A stretch of 64,000 nt of DNA from Rhytidiadelphus loreus (Eukaryota > Streptophyta > Bryopsida > Hypnales > Hylocomiaceae), in the NCBI GenBank assembly GCA_947034895.1, contig OX344764.1, positions 12,400,001 through 12,464,000 of the forward strand, given 5' to 3'. The notes beneath the pieces are model-generated. The model did no database searches and had not been told where the DNA came from. It saw only the letters and a program-made list of their open reading frames with translations. Made by a program: the position numbers and the translations under genes. Of this stretch, positions 31,602 through 44,158 are shown in pieces (within the stretch, counting starts at the first letter, position 1; every line of letters starts with the position of its first letter).

Positions 31602-34600
31602 ATGGCGACACATGGAGAGCTAGCCTGCATATTTCTTCTCACCACTTTGTACTGGAACTCTTACCACCTACGCGCACACTCCCTCGAATCATTTGCTGAG
31701 GCAGAGGTACACCACTTCACCAGGATGTAGCTTAAAATAATATGTTCTGGTTTGCTTGGATGAATGTTTGGCAATACCTTTCTTCCTCTTCAATACCACA
31801 TTAACAATCACTAGAAAGAACCCTGTTGTTATCCACAGAGAACATCTTTGTTTTATGTGGTGGATTCCTATCAATTTTGTTATTTTGAGAAATTTTGCTC
31901 AATTTTGTTTTGACCACGAATGAGATGAAATGGAAAAAACGGAGGACTTCCGTGATACTGACGAGTTTTAGTTGTTTAACTGAAGCCTCAGATCTTATCC
32001 TGGCCTAGTCTTTAGAGATTTTGAAAATACTAATTTCCAGAGCCTTGAGCGCTTGAATATCACATACTTGACACTCTGAAAGATGGTGTTTTTGAGACCA
32101 ATTTCCCTCAGTTCTGTAATATGCACATGTCCAATTTCACAAAACTCTAGTCAAAACCTACCGTCATGCCACCACCTGTCCCAGTGATTTCAGAGCTTGC
32201 AATTGCCACGGTTTGAGGAAAAGCTTAGCACTCAGTATCCTACTCTGCCTTACAATATCACACAGCACACTGGAATGAGAAGATTGACTCCCCCAATTTG
32301 AGTTAGAGAATGCATCACTAGGGCCGTTGCAGAGCGCAACTTTCAACTGCCAGATTAATACGGAGTATCTTCTTTCTGTCCATTCTGAGTTTCATTGATT
32401 CTGAACATCAAGTTCTTGCCGTGAATACTGGACCTCCCAATGAGTTTCCAAGTCTTAATATTTGAGAATCTCCTCTCACTGAGGAACACAGTTCTTGCAC
32501 TCTTGACACCCATATTGTATACTAAGTCTGCTTCCATCAAGCTTGGATCCAGAATAAACTCTAAGTTAGTAGGAATTGATTTGAGAGCTGCTGATTTTTA
32601 ATGCACAAACTACAAGTCCTTCATTTCATTGACGTAGTGTCGTGTCGTGGACTGCAGTGGCCAAACCATGGAGGTGGAATCGAGAACCGACGAGAGGCCA
32701 GGCATGAGCACAAAATAGGCCCTCACACTCTCACCAAGTTGAAGAAGAAGTGGAGTGCCACCACATCCGGGGATGTCACCGCCACTCCTGCAATTGCAAA
32801 TGGTATGGTCTACTTTCCAACCTGGACGGGGGATGTTTATGCACTGAAACAAAAGGATGGGAAGCTGGTGTGGCGAAGGAACTTGACGGACTTGGTGGGA
32901 AGCAAATCGGCTATTCTGTCGAGGCACACGCCCGTGGTGGAGAAGGAGTATTTGCTTGTAGGAACCTACGTCCCAGGCCTTCAACTGGCTCTCAACATCA
33001 GCACTGGTGACTTAATTTGGTCCAAGCTTTTGGATTCCAACCCATATGCCTGCATCACCATGTCAGGCTCCGTCTACAAGAGGTAAATAACTATATCATG
33101 TGCTTTCCCCCAAAATCTCAAAGACACTTCATCAATGATCAAGAGTCATTCACGATTTACATGACTTTAGTCAAGCTTTCACTATCATAACTACTTGTAT
33201 AAGCAATCTTGTGTAACTTGGCTACCCATTATCCGAATTGATCAGTCCAAAAAACACCAATCTTGTCTTCTACCAATAATTATGTCTTCTACCAGATTTG
33301 GAGCTAGCAAAGTAATTTTTCTATGTCATTACCTCATATTTTTCTATTACTTTACATGCAGAGAAGTTACAAGATCATCTTGCTTTCATTGGCTATTGCA
33401 CTGTAGCTCTAGAATTATCTATTAAGTTCAGTGAACTATTCAAAAACAAGAATTGGTTGCTCTCATAAAAAAAGATTATGTTAGCATCCAAAGAAAATTG
33501 TGTGCCTAAGAAGTTTGGGTAGCTCCTTTGAGTCATCATAGTATTTTGAGGACAAGATTGAATCATCTATCATCTAATTCCCATTTCATTTGTGGCAGTG
33601 AATATTACATAGGGGTGTCGTCACTATCGGAGGGTGTTTTAGAAGAACTATGTTGCTCATTTCAAGGAAGTATGTTAAAACTTGATATCAAAACAGGGGA
33701 AATCAAGTGGAAGACAAACATGCTACCTGACAACAATGGCAAACTAGGATTATATTCAGGTGCAGCTATATGGGGAAGTAGTCCATCAATAGATCACAAA
33801 AGAAAAGCCGTATACATTGCCACTGGAAACCTCTCCTCCTCTCCTCCTGACGTCATTGCATGTGAACAAAGAGAAAACAACAAAACACATCGTGATGTGC
33901 CTGATCCATGCCTCAACCCAAATGATTATTCTGAGTCTATTCTTGCTTTAGACTTGGATACGGGAACAATTGTATGGGCTCGACGTTTGGGAGGCTATGA
34001 CACTTGGTCAGTGGCATGCATTCAAAATGACTCAGCATCTCCCAATTGCCCTCCTGTAGTAGGACCAGACTATGATTTTGGAGAAGCTCCTATGATGCTC
34101 ACTGTCAAAAGGCATACAATAGGTGCGGGCATGGAAGATGGTGAATGTGTTGACATTGTTGTTGCTGGACAAAAGAGTGGGATTGTTTGGGCGCTTGATC
34201 GAGACGATGGAACACTTGTGTGGGATGCAGTAAGCAATCTTTATCCTCTCTTTTGAATATATTAGTATTTCATTTTTTACCTCTTGATGATGTCTTTAAT
34301 GGACCATAATGTTAAAAAAAAATGAGGATGGAATTAAAGTTTATGCTAATAGAATTAGTGGAGAATCTTACTTATAGTGGTAAAAAATAGGATAAAATTA
34401 AGTTTCTATATGTCCTACTCAAAACTCCTAAAAACAATGCAGTTTAGTCTTAGTTTATTAGGAGCTAACAATCAAATTTCAATTAAGAATCATTGAATGT
34501 TCTTTTATTCAATAATAGTTTCTAGTTTTGCAAGAAGGATTTTGTAGGAATTTTTTGCAATGCTTGAGCAATGTCTCTTCCATGTAGAGTACAGACTCAA

Positions 34601-36229
34601 CAAATTATATAGAGCCTATTTAAGTCACCTATCACAAAGAGGGATTTTGAATGAAAAAGATTTGGTCCTTGAAATATTTAGTGAGAGCATATATACTTGC
34701 TTAACCTCTAAACGTCCGAACATCGTTTTTTGGCAACATAACAATTTTGGGCAGTTCACTACAAACGGAATTTTTATTTTTTTTCTTTAAAAATTTCACA
34801 CAATGTGTGACCAAGGAGTATATTCAAGGCCCAACAATTTTCATAAATTTTGACAACACAGTTCAAAAGTTATTGCATGATATGTAATTTTCAGTGTTTG
34901 GTCGACAGCCCGGGCAGAAAAGAAAACTCCTTTGAAAATCACTTTTAAAAAAAATATAAATTTGAAATTGATTCTCTAGATTTTTATATATGTAGTAAGC
35001 TTTGAATCATGCCATTTTGATTAATGAGATGAAAGTTATGAGGAATTTTAGTTAGGGTTAGTTTGTGGGTAGTTATGGAATCTCTACTCTAAAATAAACT
35101 TTGAAGTCCTTTAAGTAACTCAATTTTGAATATTTTTGGAAAAAAATAAAAACATTTGGTGTATATTGTTTATTAAAACATTAAAAAGATTGGGATTGGA
35201 ATTTTTCAATTCTATAAATAAATTGTTAACAATTTAGTATTTTTAATCATTCTCTACTTTGTTCTACTTACTATTTTTTTGCTATATGTTGTACAATTCC
35301 AAATGATCTAAAATTTTTCAAGCATGTAGCCAACTTGACTTAAAGAATTAATCCAAAGAGTAACCACCATTTTGGACATTTTTTCTTACAATTGCGAGCT
35401 TGTGAAGTGCAGCTGCCCGTATTTTCACAAGGCCAAGAAAAAGATTTTTGTCACTTTAAACATTAATATCTTGCAATCTACACGGTGGAAAATTCTGAAA
35501 TTTTTTCCACATATTTTCAAAATATTTTACTACAAGATCTTATGGTTTCATGTGTCTAGAATGTTTTTCATCTAAAATTTGGTGCTTGTAAATGCAAGGG
35601 CAGTTTGGGAGCAGTTTGGGATGAAAACATAGTCTTTGATGTTTAGAGGTTAAATGGACAAGGATTGAAGTAGTTTCTATAAAATACTTTGGAACTTGAG
35701 CATCATATTTTGAAAACACATTAAATTTTCACATATTTTTTTGCTTTGTATTGTTTTGTATGTGAAGGTAAGTGGACCTGGAAGCGATATAGGAGGGTCA
35801 ACGTGGGGAGCAACAACTGATGGTCAACATGTCTTCACCAACGTGGCCAATTCTTACAAGGAAAATTTCACATTGGTCCCATCCAATGTAGTCACAACAA
35901 GTGGGGGTTGGGTGTCCATGAATGCCTCCTCCGGTCAAATTTTATGGTCCACAGCATCCCCAGATGGATCTGTACCCCTCGGACCTCTTAGTGTTGCAAA
36001 TGGTTTGGTACTCACCACCTCTTTGGGATCACCAAATGGAACAGTGTATGCGTTGGACTCAAAGTCAGGCAAGGTTTTATGGCATTACAATGTTAGTGCT
36101 TCTATGAATGGGGGTGTCTCGATTAGCAATGGATGCATCTATTTTGGGGAAGGCATTACAACTATATCACTTGAAACATTTCCAAATTACACACTTGGTC
36201 ATGCTGTTGATGCCATTTGTGTCACTTAA
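31602..36229 (+). CDS. Secreted PQQ-type beta-propeller protein (polyvinylalcohol-dehydrogenase-like), four exons
   Basis: Exons 31602-31706, 32658-33082, 33599-34229 and 35768-36229, all with GT-AG borders and matching phases, give 540 residues ending at TAA 36229. The start MATHGELACIFLLTTLYWN is a hydrophobic signal peptide, implying secretion. The body has about seven propeller repeats with the PQQ-like G-x(3)-W signature: KDGKLVW, STGDLIW, KTGEIKW, DTGTIVW, DDGTLVW, SSGQILW, KSGKVLW. Exon 2 opens with WPNHGGGIENRR, typical of plant proteins annotated as polyvinylalcohol dehydrogenase or quinoprotein. Length is normal for the group. Whether plants supply PQQ is unsettled, so enzyme activity and substrate are unknown. 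Intron 3 holds a TTAA element. Confidence 0.9.
34701..35653. mobile_element. TTAA-flanked element in intron 3 of the PQQ propeller gene (copy A6)
   Basis: TTAA at 34701-34704 and 35650-35653; the termini CCTCTAAACGTC and GATGTTTAGAGG differ at one position. 945 bp. The right half resembles A1 (blocks near 35450-35545). The TIR differs from A1 but matches between its own two ends. Confidence 0.85.
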
Positions 36230-37600
36230 GCCATAGTACTTGCACAATCAAACTTCATTCTAACATTATGACAAGGTACTAGCATATGACAACAGATGTA
36301 TCAAGTTGAGAATCAAGGAGAGTAGTTGATTAAAATATGTGGTTATGAATAGCAAAGTGACAATTTTGAAAAAAAAAGGGGGGTATTTTGAAAAACATTT
36401 TTTTATTTTTGAATGGCGTGCTTTATTTTTGTGTAAAGTATTTTTTGGTAGAGCTCTTAGTGGTAAATTCTTTCCAAGTGAAGTTCATATACATGCAATA
36501 ACATGAAGATTCTTGGAACACGTAGGTTTCAATAGCTTGAGACTAGCATCACACCACTTGTAGGTGAAACAAACATCCCCAAGTTGGCAAGTTGCTTGAT
36601 GCCATGCCTACTACGGACCACCATACCTAAGATATATGGGACACAAAGATGTCACCAAGCAAAGATGTTTCAGTTGCCTATCACAACAACTATATAGATC
36701 TCTCCAAGCAAATAAGCAGGGACATGAAGTTGCTCATTCAGGGAAGTGAAAATTGGTTGAAGACTTATAATATCATTAATTTGGGTACCCCCAAACCACC
36801 ACTTTTTGCTATTGTGCCTAGTTATTATTATTAAATTGGTTTAATTTTCATATTTTCTTGTTGGCAAGCAAAAGGAGGTTCTAATGAACCAAAGAACATG
36901 ACATTTGGATACCATATGCTAAAGATCTAAAAGATAAAAAAGAAGTTTTGTAGAGATTCTAAAATCATTTTCTCAATATATGTACATATTGATTTTGGAG
37001 ATGTATATAGAGTGCTAATGGCGGTTTTAGAGAGGGTGCGATTTTAGATGTAGTGATCTTATGGTAGCCAACCCATTCCTAATCAACATCCCATTTCCAA
37101 CCTGTAGACTGCTCTATTTCTATGAATACTACAACCAGCCTTTCGTCAATTTTGCAATCAACCTGTGTTCAAAAATAGAAAGGTCTATATCACCATTGTA
37201 GGTTGAAGAGAATCTTCCACTAAAAATTCACAACAATTAAGTTTTGTGTAATAAAATTTTGAAAAAATATACAATCCTTCCAAATTCTATTTCTGTACAT
37301 GGAGAAAATTTGGCACTCAAAAAACTTGCGCTCCAAATATGCATAATTGCTTAAGTGGTTGGAAATGGGTCGTCTCCCCTATACCAACGGTGAACAAGGG
37401 GTTTAGGCACATGGCACAGGTGGACCCATACACATCCCACAAATCATACATGGTGAATCCTGATTCTACTCTCAGGATTTTCAAGCTTCCAGGCCCTTCT
37501 CCAAGCTCCTGCAACTACCTGACCGCCGGACGGAAGACATCAACCACAAGGTCCGCGATACGGACCGACGGTCGGCAAAGGTTCTGGAGCCATCGTCTCC
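36230..37600. other. Intergenic stretch
   Basis: 3' flank of the propeller gene, then AT-rich DNA without supported genes. GC content rises after about 37330 toward the heat-shock gene promoter. Confidence 0.45.
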
Positions 37601-37604
37601 CTTC

Positions 37605-37620
37605 TGGTTTCTTCTAGAAC
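37605..37620 (+). promoter_or_regulatory. Heat-shock element
   Basis: Alternating TTC/GAA pentamers including the perfect core CTTCTAGAAC (37611-37620), preceded by TTCTGGTTTC. It is 16 bp upstream of the TATA box. HSF binding to nGAAnnTTCn arrays is established for plant HSP20 promoters. Confidence 0.8.
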
Positions 37621-37635
37621 CAGCATGATGTCCCC

Positions 37636-37641
37636 TATAAA
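37636..37641 (+). promoter_or_regulatory. TATA box of the HSP20 gene
   Basis: CTATAAAG context; places the transcription start near 37665 and a leader of about 185 nt before ATG 37851. Confidence 0.75.
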
Positions 37642-37850
37642 GAACACCCACGGGCTCCAATCTCCCCCAAGACAATTCAAATGCTTCATGATCTTAACAC
37701 TGAAAATCTTCCCATCTGCTGTACTTCAGACTTTTGCTATAGATCGCTCAATCTCGAGTAGTATTCAGCATTGTACCTAAGAGGTCTTCAGCAGTGTCGA
37801 CTTAATTAGAGCTTAATCTGTTTCCTGGTGTGCTTTCAATCAGCTTACGA

Positions 37851-38363
37851 ATGGCCGTCTCACCGTTCTTCGGGCGCCGCAACAACTTCTGGGACGCCCC
37901 GGACCCGTTTGATATGGTGGTGTCCGTGTTCGACAACACCCCGGCCAGCTCGTTCGCTCGCGATGCGCACGCGGTGGCGAGCACCAACGTGGATTGGAAG
38001 GAGACCCCCACGGAGCACGTCTTCAAGGCAGACCTGCCAGGGTTGAAGAAGGAGGAAGTGAAAGTGCAGGTGGAGGGCGACAGGACGTTGAGCATCAGTG
38101 GGCAGCGCAAGAAGGAGGAGGTGCAGAAGACGGATACCTGGCACCGCGTGGAACGGAGCGGCGGGCAATTCATGCGCAAGTTCAGACTCCCGGACAACAC
38201 GAAGCTGGATCACATCACGGCGAAGGTGGAGAACGGAGTGCTCACGGTGGTGGTGCCGAAAGAGGAGAAGAAGAGACCGAAGACGCGCAGCATTGAGATC
38301 GGTGGCCATGATCACCAGCAGGTGGCCATGGAGGTCAAGCCCGCGGAGGAAACTGCAGCATGA
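37851..38363 (+). CDS. Class I cytosolic small heat-shock protein (HSP20)
   Basis: Intronless, 170 residues. ATP-independent chaperone that holds unfolding proteins during heat stress, acting as oligomers in the cytosol. Start chosen at ATG 37851 ([20 protein letters not shown]), which has the class I N-terminal form; an upstream in-frame GTG is not needed. The alpha-crystallin domain runs from about residue 45: [47 protein letters not shown], and [11 protein letters not shown]. The C-terminal I-x-I motif is IEI. GC-rich relative to its surroundings. A heat-shock element and TATA box precede it. Confidence 0.96.
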   Translation: MAVSPFFGRRNNFWDAPDPFDMVVSVFDNTPASSFARDAHAVASTNVDWKETPTEHVFKADLPGLKKEEVKVQVEGDRTLSISGQRKKEEVQKTDTWHRVERSGGQFMRKFRLPDNTKLDHITAKVENGVLTVVVPKEEKKRPKTRSIEIGGHDHQQVAMEVKPAEETAA

Positions 38364-39224
38364 TCGTCGTGAGCAGTTGAATTGTAGAGTTTTAGAGGCC
38401 TGTTGTAGAGTTTAGAGTGCTTTTTTAGCTTGTAATTGAGAACCTGAGCTCAAGTTTCTGGCTCGGTGGACACTCATGGCGTAGCAAATTTGGTTCATCT
38501 CCAAGAAGGCAATATACGTTACTAGCACCGGCTAGCTATAGCACCAGTGAGTATAGGATAGTGATCGAACAGGAGTTCGTTTTGCGTGTAGATCGCTGAA
38601 AGTATTTTGAGTAACTGAATAAAAAACAGCAGGTTCTCTCTCTGTGAGCAGTTGCGTGAGCTTTGAGTTTGCTGCTTGGTTTCAAGCTCAGAGAGTACTC
38701 TGCCGTTAATGTGGTAAGACCTTGGATTCTGCAAAGGTACGTCCAGGACTTTGGAAGTGCTGCACGAAGTCACATGCAAAGGTTGAACTCTTTGTCGACG
38801 TAATTTAGGAGGGTGTTCGAAGCACAATTGGCAACTGTGGATTGGTCATCAAGATTTGTGAAATATCGCAGGATTCGACAATCCAAGAAATCAAGCCAAT
38901 GTCTCTACCTCCAGTTGTTGTGAAACGGCTGCAAAGACCGTTACAAAACCAACCACATGGACAGCTGAACACGTATGGCAAGTTACAAACCGATTGTGTC
39001 ACGTGCCTTCATTTATTCTCCATGAATTCCATGATATCGCTAGCGACTGGTCCGCAACAATCATCGCCGTGATGAAAGCGGGAGTTTAGAGCCAGTTTAG
39101 GAGTAGTCTGTCCTTTCCAACGGTTAATCATGGGCTTCAGAATAGGGTTATTCATCTCTCAAATTAAAGACTCGCAACGAAAAATACTGCCTGTGAAGAG
39201 ATCTCTGACGAGGTTCTAAAATTG
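38364..39224. other. Intergenic stretch between HSP20 and the lipocalin-like gene
   Basis: HSP20 3' flank and the upstream region of the next gene. No supported coding sequence; frames at 38522-39072 lack motifs. Confidence 0.45.
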
Positions 39225-40980
39225 ATGGCAATGTGAAGGGGACGGCATTCACCTTCTTCCTGTTCCTTGCAATCCAGATCGTTGGAATTCACGGGGACGC
39301 CAATCAGGGTCCATTCTGCGCGAAAGCGATCGCAAACTACAACGCCAGCGGGTCATGTCCCGAGGTTTCGACCTTCGACATCATCGACACGGCAGCGTAC
39401 GCGGGCGTGTGGTACGAGCTCGGAAGCACAGCCCAGTTCAAGCTCTTGTCGGAGGCCGGATTAGACTGCCTGCAAGCCAATTACACACTGCAAGTTTCCA
39501 ACGCCACGACCTCGCTCGCCGTCGTGAACAGCGGGAGACGCTCCCTGGGACCCGTGGCCACATTGGGCGTCAGCAGCATCAGCACCGGCGCCAAGGATGT
39601 GTGCATGAGCGCTCGCGACGTGTGCGCGTTCCTGGGGCCTCCGAGTGGAATGATGCAGTCCGTCAGCGAGCTTCGGAGAATCGCCTCCATTGTGCGCAAG
39701 GAGCTTCCTGATCAGGCGACGATTCTCGACGACGTTGCGCAAAAGGTTGAGGGCTATGGAAGCAGCATCTCCAAGGAGTTCACTATGGTGGCTGAGCATG
39801 TGCAGACCATTCAGAAACTGGATGGATACCTGAGCGCAGGGAACAACAGCACGACGGCCAACGTGGAGCAGATCAAACTGGAGATCATTGAAATCTGCAA
39901 GCATGTCGACACGCTTGCGACGTTCGTCGCTGAGATGGCCACTGCGAGGAGTCTTCTCGGGCAAGTGCGTGACACACGTCTCTCTCGTCTCCTCCGTCGT
40001 CTCAAACCCTAAATGTTTATGAATTTCTAATTTGACTCACCGTCCTGTGTATTATGACATGTTGATGAATCCCTAATGTGTCCTCATTTTTCACAAGATT
40101 GAGTTATCAAGTATGAAGTTGAAGAAACATAATTAATGTCCGTGAGTCTCACATTACACCGTAACAGCATCTGATATCACGTAATTGTAATAGATATGTT
40201 TTGGGTTTGAATGGACAAAATGTGGGAATGAAAACCACCGCTCAGACTGAAAATGCTGATGTTCACGAATGACAGTATCTGGTGCAATGAGGGTTGTATT
40301 ACCTGAGTTGTTATGTTAACATTTAGGTGTTCTCGACTTTTTGTGACGACTTTGTTCATGCAGTTGTCCATTCGAGATCAGGCCCAGAGTGATTTTTAGG
40401 GTATGTGTTTCATTTAATGGACTACTTTGCTCAAATTGCTGTCTTTTATAGTTTCGTTTGCTAACTCCCAATGAAAGCAGGTGGTGAAAATCTCTGTCTA
40501 TAGCCCACAAAATTTTGACTACGAATAGTCACGCAATTTGCATCGAAATGAGCTGAATTCAATTCCCAACACCCTTTCTTCAATTTGATTTCTGATCTGC
40601 CTCAATTGTCGCACTTAGGTGAGGTTTCCTAAATTAGGGTTCTTGTTGTGAAGCCCCTGGTGATATTGCAATGTGAGCAGGCGGTGGTGAAGCTCCTCCT
40701 AGCCGGGGAATTTGTGAGTACAGTGGACGTAACGGAAGCATCAGCCCTAATCGGAGCCGCAGAACAAAACATACTGGTGCGAGCCGATCGATTGAAAGCG
40801 AGTCTCCGGGCCATGAGCACTGCTGCACAGGTTTTGGTCGCTGATGCAAGCGTGCCCTACCGGAACATTTCGTGGAGTTTTCCTGGAGTTGGCACTCAGA
40901 ACGTCACCAACAAAGGGAGATTAGAGGTTGGCTTGATTCTCACCCCAAAAATCTGGAAAAGTGATCTTTACAAAAATTAA
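39225..40980 (+). CDS. Lipocalin-like secreted protein with helical extension, two exons, start uncertain
   Basis: Exon 1 runs to 39964 (donor CAA|GTGCGT) and exon 2 from 40681 (acceptor GAGCAG) to TAA 40980; phase 0 on both sides. The N-terminus is a signal peptide (KGTAFTFFLFLAIQIVGIHG). A lipocalin-type G-x-W-Y-E signature (YAGVWYELGSTAQF) and LDCLQANYTL follow, then about 150 residues predicted helical, then PYRNISWSFPGVG. Lipocalins bind small hydrophobic ligands. The frame has no ATG between the stop at 39206 and GTG 39233. ATG 39225 and ATG 39231 are in another frame and hit TGA at 39234. Either one base is missing, or the start lies in an unseen upstream exon. The last exon could also splice on at GAG|GTTGGC (40928). 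Confidence 0.6.
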
Positions 40981-42044
40981 ATTCGTTGGGCGTGCAATCA
41001 TTCCACTTCCACTGTAGCTACACTATTGAGAATTAGGTTACGTAGTAATGTGAGAATCAGTAATGTCAACAGTCATGTAGCGCCGAGACTCTGCAACGTC
41101 AGAAATGAACAAATGCAGAATCATGTCGCATGTGTTCTAAGAATCAATCAATTGCGAATTAACATGGAAAACCCTAAAACCATCCAAATAAGCAATTCAG
41201 CATAGTTGGAGGCACCTTTTTCTAGAACAAAATGTTTTATTAGCAATTGAATTTTTATTTATTTTTTAATTCTGGATAAGGCATCTAATTTCTATGAATT
41301 TGAAAGTGGAACTGTATAGGACACCCTAAACCACATTCATGAAAAATTGACTTGGTTTTGAAACAGAAATCGAGAAAAATCAGTAGTCAACAAATAGTAG
41401 TTAAGTATGGGGATGGTTAAAGTTTGGAGACACATTAAGGATTGTCCACTAAGTATGAGTGTGTATAGGGAAGATATTGGGTGTTTTCACCTTAGTGTGC
41501 TCTTGATTGTATTCATGAAGAATAGAGTGTGCCTAGCCAAATTTGATTTTAGGGCCATATGTGGCATGCTCTCAAGTACTTTGTACCTAATGAATTCACT
41601 AGAGCATGCTAGTTCACAATTGTTCAACTATATTTTCATCATTAATTGGATATATTAGAGCATGTCACGACTTATGTTGTCACTACATGACATGGTGTAA
41701 CATGGATCTATTGCAAACAATACTCAATCTTAATCTAGATGGACAACTGAAGAAGTAAGACAAGTTTTTCAAATCACTTCTAATGCACAGATTCGAGTGA
41801 GCCAAACTTTCAAATCTAATTATGGTTATAATTTATGAGCTAGGAAAATTTGCATTTCAAATTTGACCTTGTCATCTCAATAGAATTGCTAGAGAAAGCA
41901 AATTTGAAAATATCAATGAATTGTAGATACCTTTAGTACCCCCATTCTTCTAGGAATTGTAGATGAGCCCTTGGCATGTGGAGCTAATGTTGAGAGTTTA
42001 GGATTCATGAAATGGTTTGATCATAGTTTTTGTGTTTATGATGA
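40981..42044. other. Gene-free stretch up to the CACTA-like element
   Basis: AT-rich; the frame at 41407-41658 has no motif or relatives that I recognise. Confidence 0.45.
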
Positions 42045-42089
42045 CACTAGAAGAAAACTACGTTGGAACCCACAAAATCATGTGGGATT

Positions 42090-42205
42090 GATTTTGTTGA
42101 GTTCCTCGTTTCCAATGCTGTTTTTTGTGTTGGAATGTGTTGGAATACATTGGAATGCATTTCAACACAAAAATCAGCATTGAAAACGAGGAACTCAACA
42201 AAACC
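42090..42205. repeat. Foldback (49-bp arms) inside the CACTA-like element
   Basis: Left arm about 42090-42138 and right arm about 42157-42205 are reverse complements at about 45 of 49 positions, with a loop of about 18 bp. Read-through transcripts would form a long hairpin, a possible source of small RNAs. It is absent from copy II. Confidence 0.75.
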
Positions 42206-43444
42206 AATTGTGAGCGCTTTTTTACCCACCCTTGGTAAAATTGCGAGCACAACCAAGCTCTTAGTTTCTATGGTTAATTTCGACTTTGGGTGACTAGCTG
42301 TAATCCATTGTGCCTTTCAAGCAATGGATCTTTTTCCCTAAATTCTACTATTTCCTACTTTGAAATTAACCTTCGAAACCTAGTCAAATTGAAAGTGTCT
42401 AAATTGCTACTAACTTGGAATTCTTGCTAAGGTCTTGGCTACGGTGGTTTTGGCTACGGCGGTTTTGGACACAGTGAAAGAAAGTCTAAATTTAGCTATC
42501 CCAAGTTAAATTACATGCTATGCCGTTTCTAAAAACATAAAATTCATCGAAATCCAACCTTCCTAACCAAAGTTATGAGCGGATGAAGTTTTGTCCTAAA
42601 AGGACCCTGAAAACTTCATCCAGTGTTTTAAAATACTTCCCTAATTCAATTAATTCTGAAATTTGACCTACTGTCTTAAGTTACTATTTACTATTTATGA
42701 TTTTAATTTCAAGTCATTTGGATGATTTCTACTCTGTGTCACTCAAATTCTTACCTATTTTTCATCCATTCATAACTTCTTCAATTTTGATCCAAATTAG
42801 TCATATGATACCTTCCTAGAAAGCTATGGACCTAGGCTTTAAGATACTACTCTAAAAATTTGGAATTGAAATAGTCTAGTCTGACTGACTTGATCCTCTA
42901 ATTCGGTTCCTATGTCTAAATACTACTTTTGAAAGTTAAAAAGGAAATTCAAGAACTCAAATTCATACCTCGGGTTGAAACTCGGCGAGTAGGTGGTCCA
43001 TCACTCCTACGAATTCTCCATCATTCGCCATATTTTGAAATAGTTAAGTATTTTTGCCTACGGCTTAAAAAAGTCTGAAAATACAATACTAATGTCCCTA
43101 AGTCTTCTTCATCTTTCTCTTCTACTTCCTTTCTTTTCCTTCTACACTATTCAAATTCAATTATTTTTTATTTATTCCATTAGTTGACTTGACTTTGGAA
43201 TAATAATTGAATTCAAATTCCAAGGAAATAATTGACCTTTGAACTCCTAATCCTATCTTGGTCAATTATAATTCTATCCAAATTCTAATGGTTTCTATTG
43301 AACTCCTAAGATTTCCATCTAATCTCTTGACAAATCTCAATTCCCCTTCAAAGCCCTACTTCTTCATTTGCAACTTATGTTTGGAGGGTGAGATTTCTAC
43401 TTCACTTGTTCTATTTCTTGCTAGATTGTTTTGGGGGAGATGGC

Positions 43445-43650
43445 AAAGTCAGAGCTTCATCGTCTTTTGGTAAATCACGAAATTTCTAACAAATTCACTA
43501 CACACGAAGTCAAAGCTTCGCCGTCTTTCACAAACTCTAAAAAAACTCTAGAAAATCCACAAGGGCCAAAGTCAAAGCTTCGCCGTAGTTCACAAAATCC
43601 ACAAAAACTAACGAAAATTTACTCTAAGAAAAGTCAAAGCTTCGCCGTCC
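43445..43650 (+). repeat. 61-bp tandem repeats (four copies)
   Basis: The motif AAAGTCAAAGCTTCGCCGTC or a close variant recurs at about 43445, 43506, 43567 and 43629, giving a period of 61-62 bp with divergent spacers. It lies in the CACTA-like element and has a diverged counterpart in copy II. Confidence 0.75.
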
Positions 43651-44158
43651 CGAATGGGACAAGGAAATTTGGAAACAACAAAAATAACCTTGTTAGTACA
43701 AGAGAAATCACTAGAACATGTGTTAGTGCAATATAAACCAACAAAACACCAATTTAGCACATGTGTTAGTATAAAACAACTTCAAAAGACACTAGAGGAC
43801 TCCCCAAGCGGCATTGCCATTCTTAGGAGGAGCAAGATCTCTAGGATTAGTACAAGTTAGTACAAAAAGACCTCAAAAACTTTAACAATTCAAGAATCCT
43901 TCAAAAAACAACCAAATACAAGAGAAATTCAACCAAAAGATACAACTAAACAAGAGCTTGGCTTGAAGGGGACCTAAAGTCGTTCAAGAAGCTTCAAAAA
44001 CAACAATGGAACTAAAAATGCTCCAAAACCACAAGAGTTTGGCAACGTGACCGAAAATTAGTCAAAATCCAAATTAATGGACTCAAACGAGAATGGGGCG
44101 GCTTCAAATGAGCCTAAGGGTTGGTTTGAGAGGAGAATGGGTGCCCTTATATACTCTT

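Noticed and set aside
37830..37850. GTG-initiated extension of the HSP20 protein
   Set aside because: ATG 37851 gives the usual class I N-terminus.
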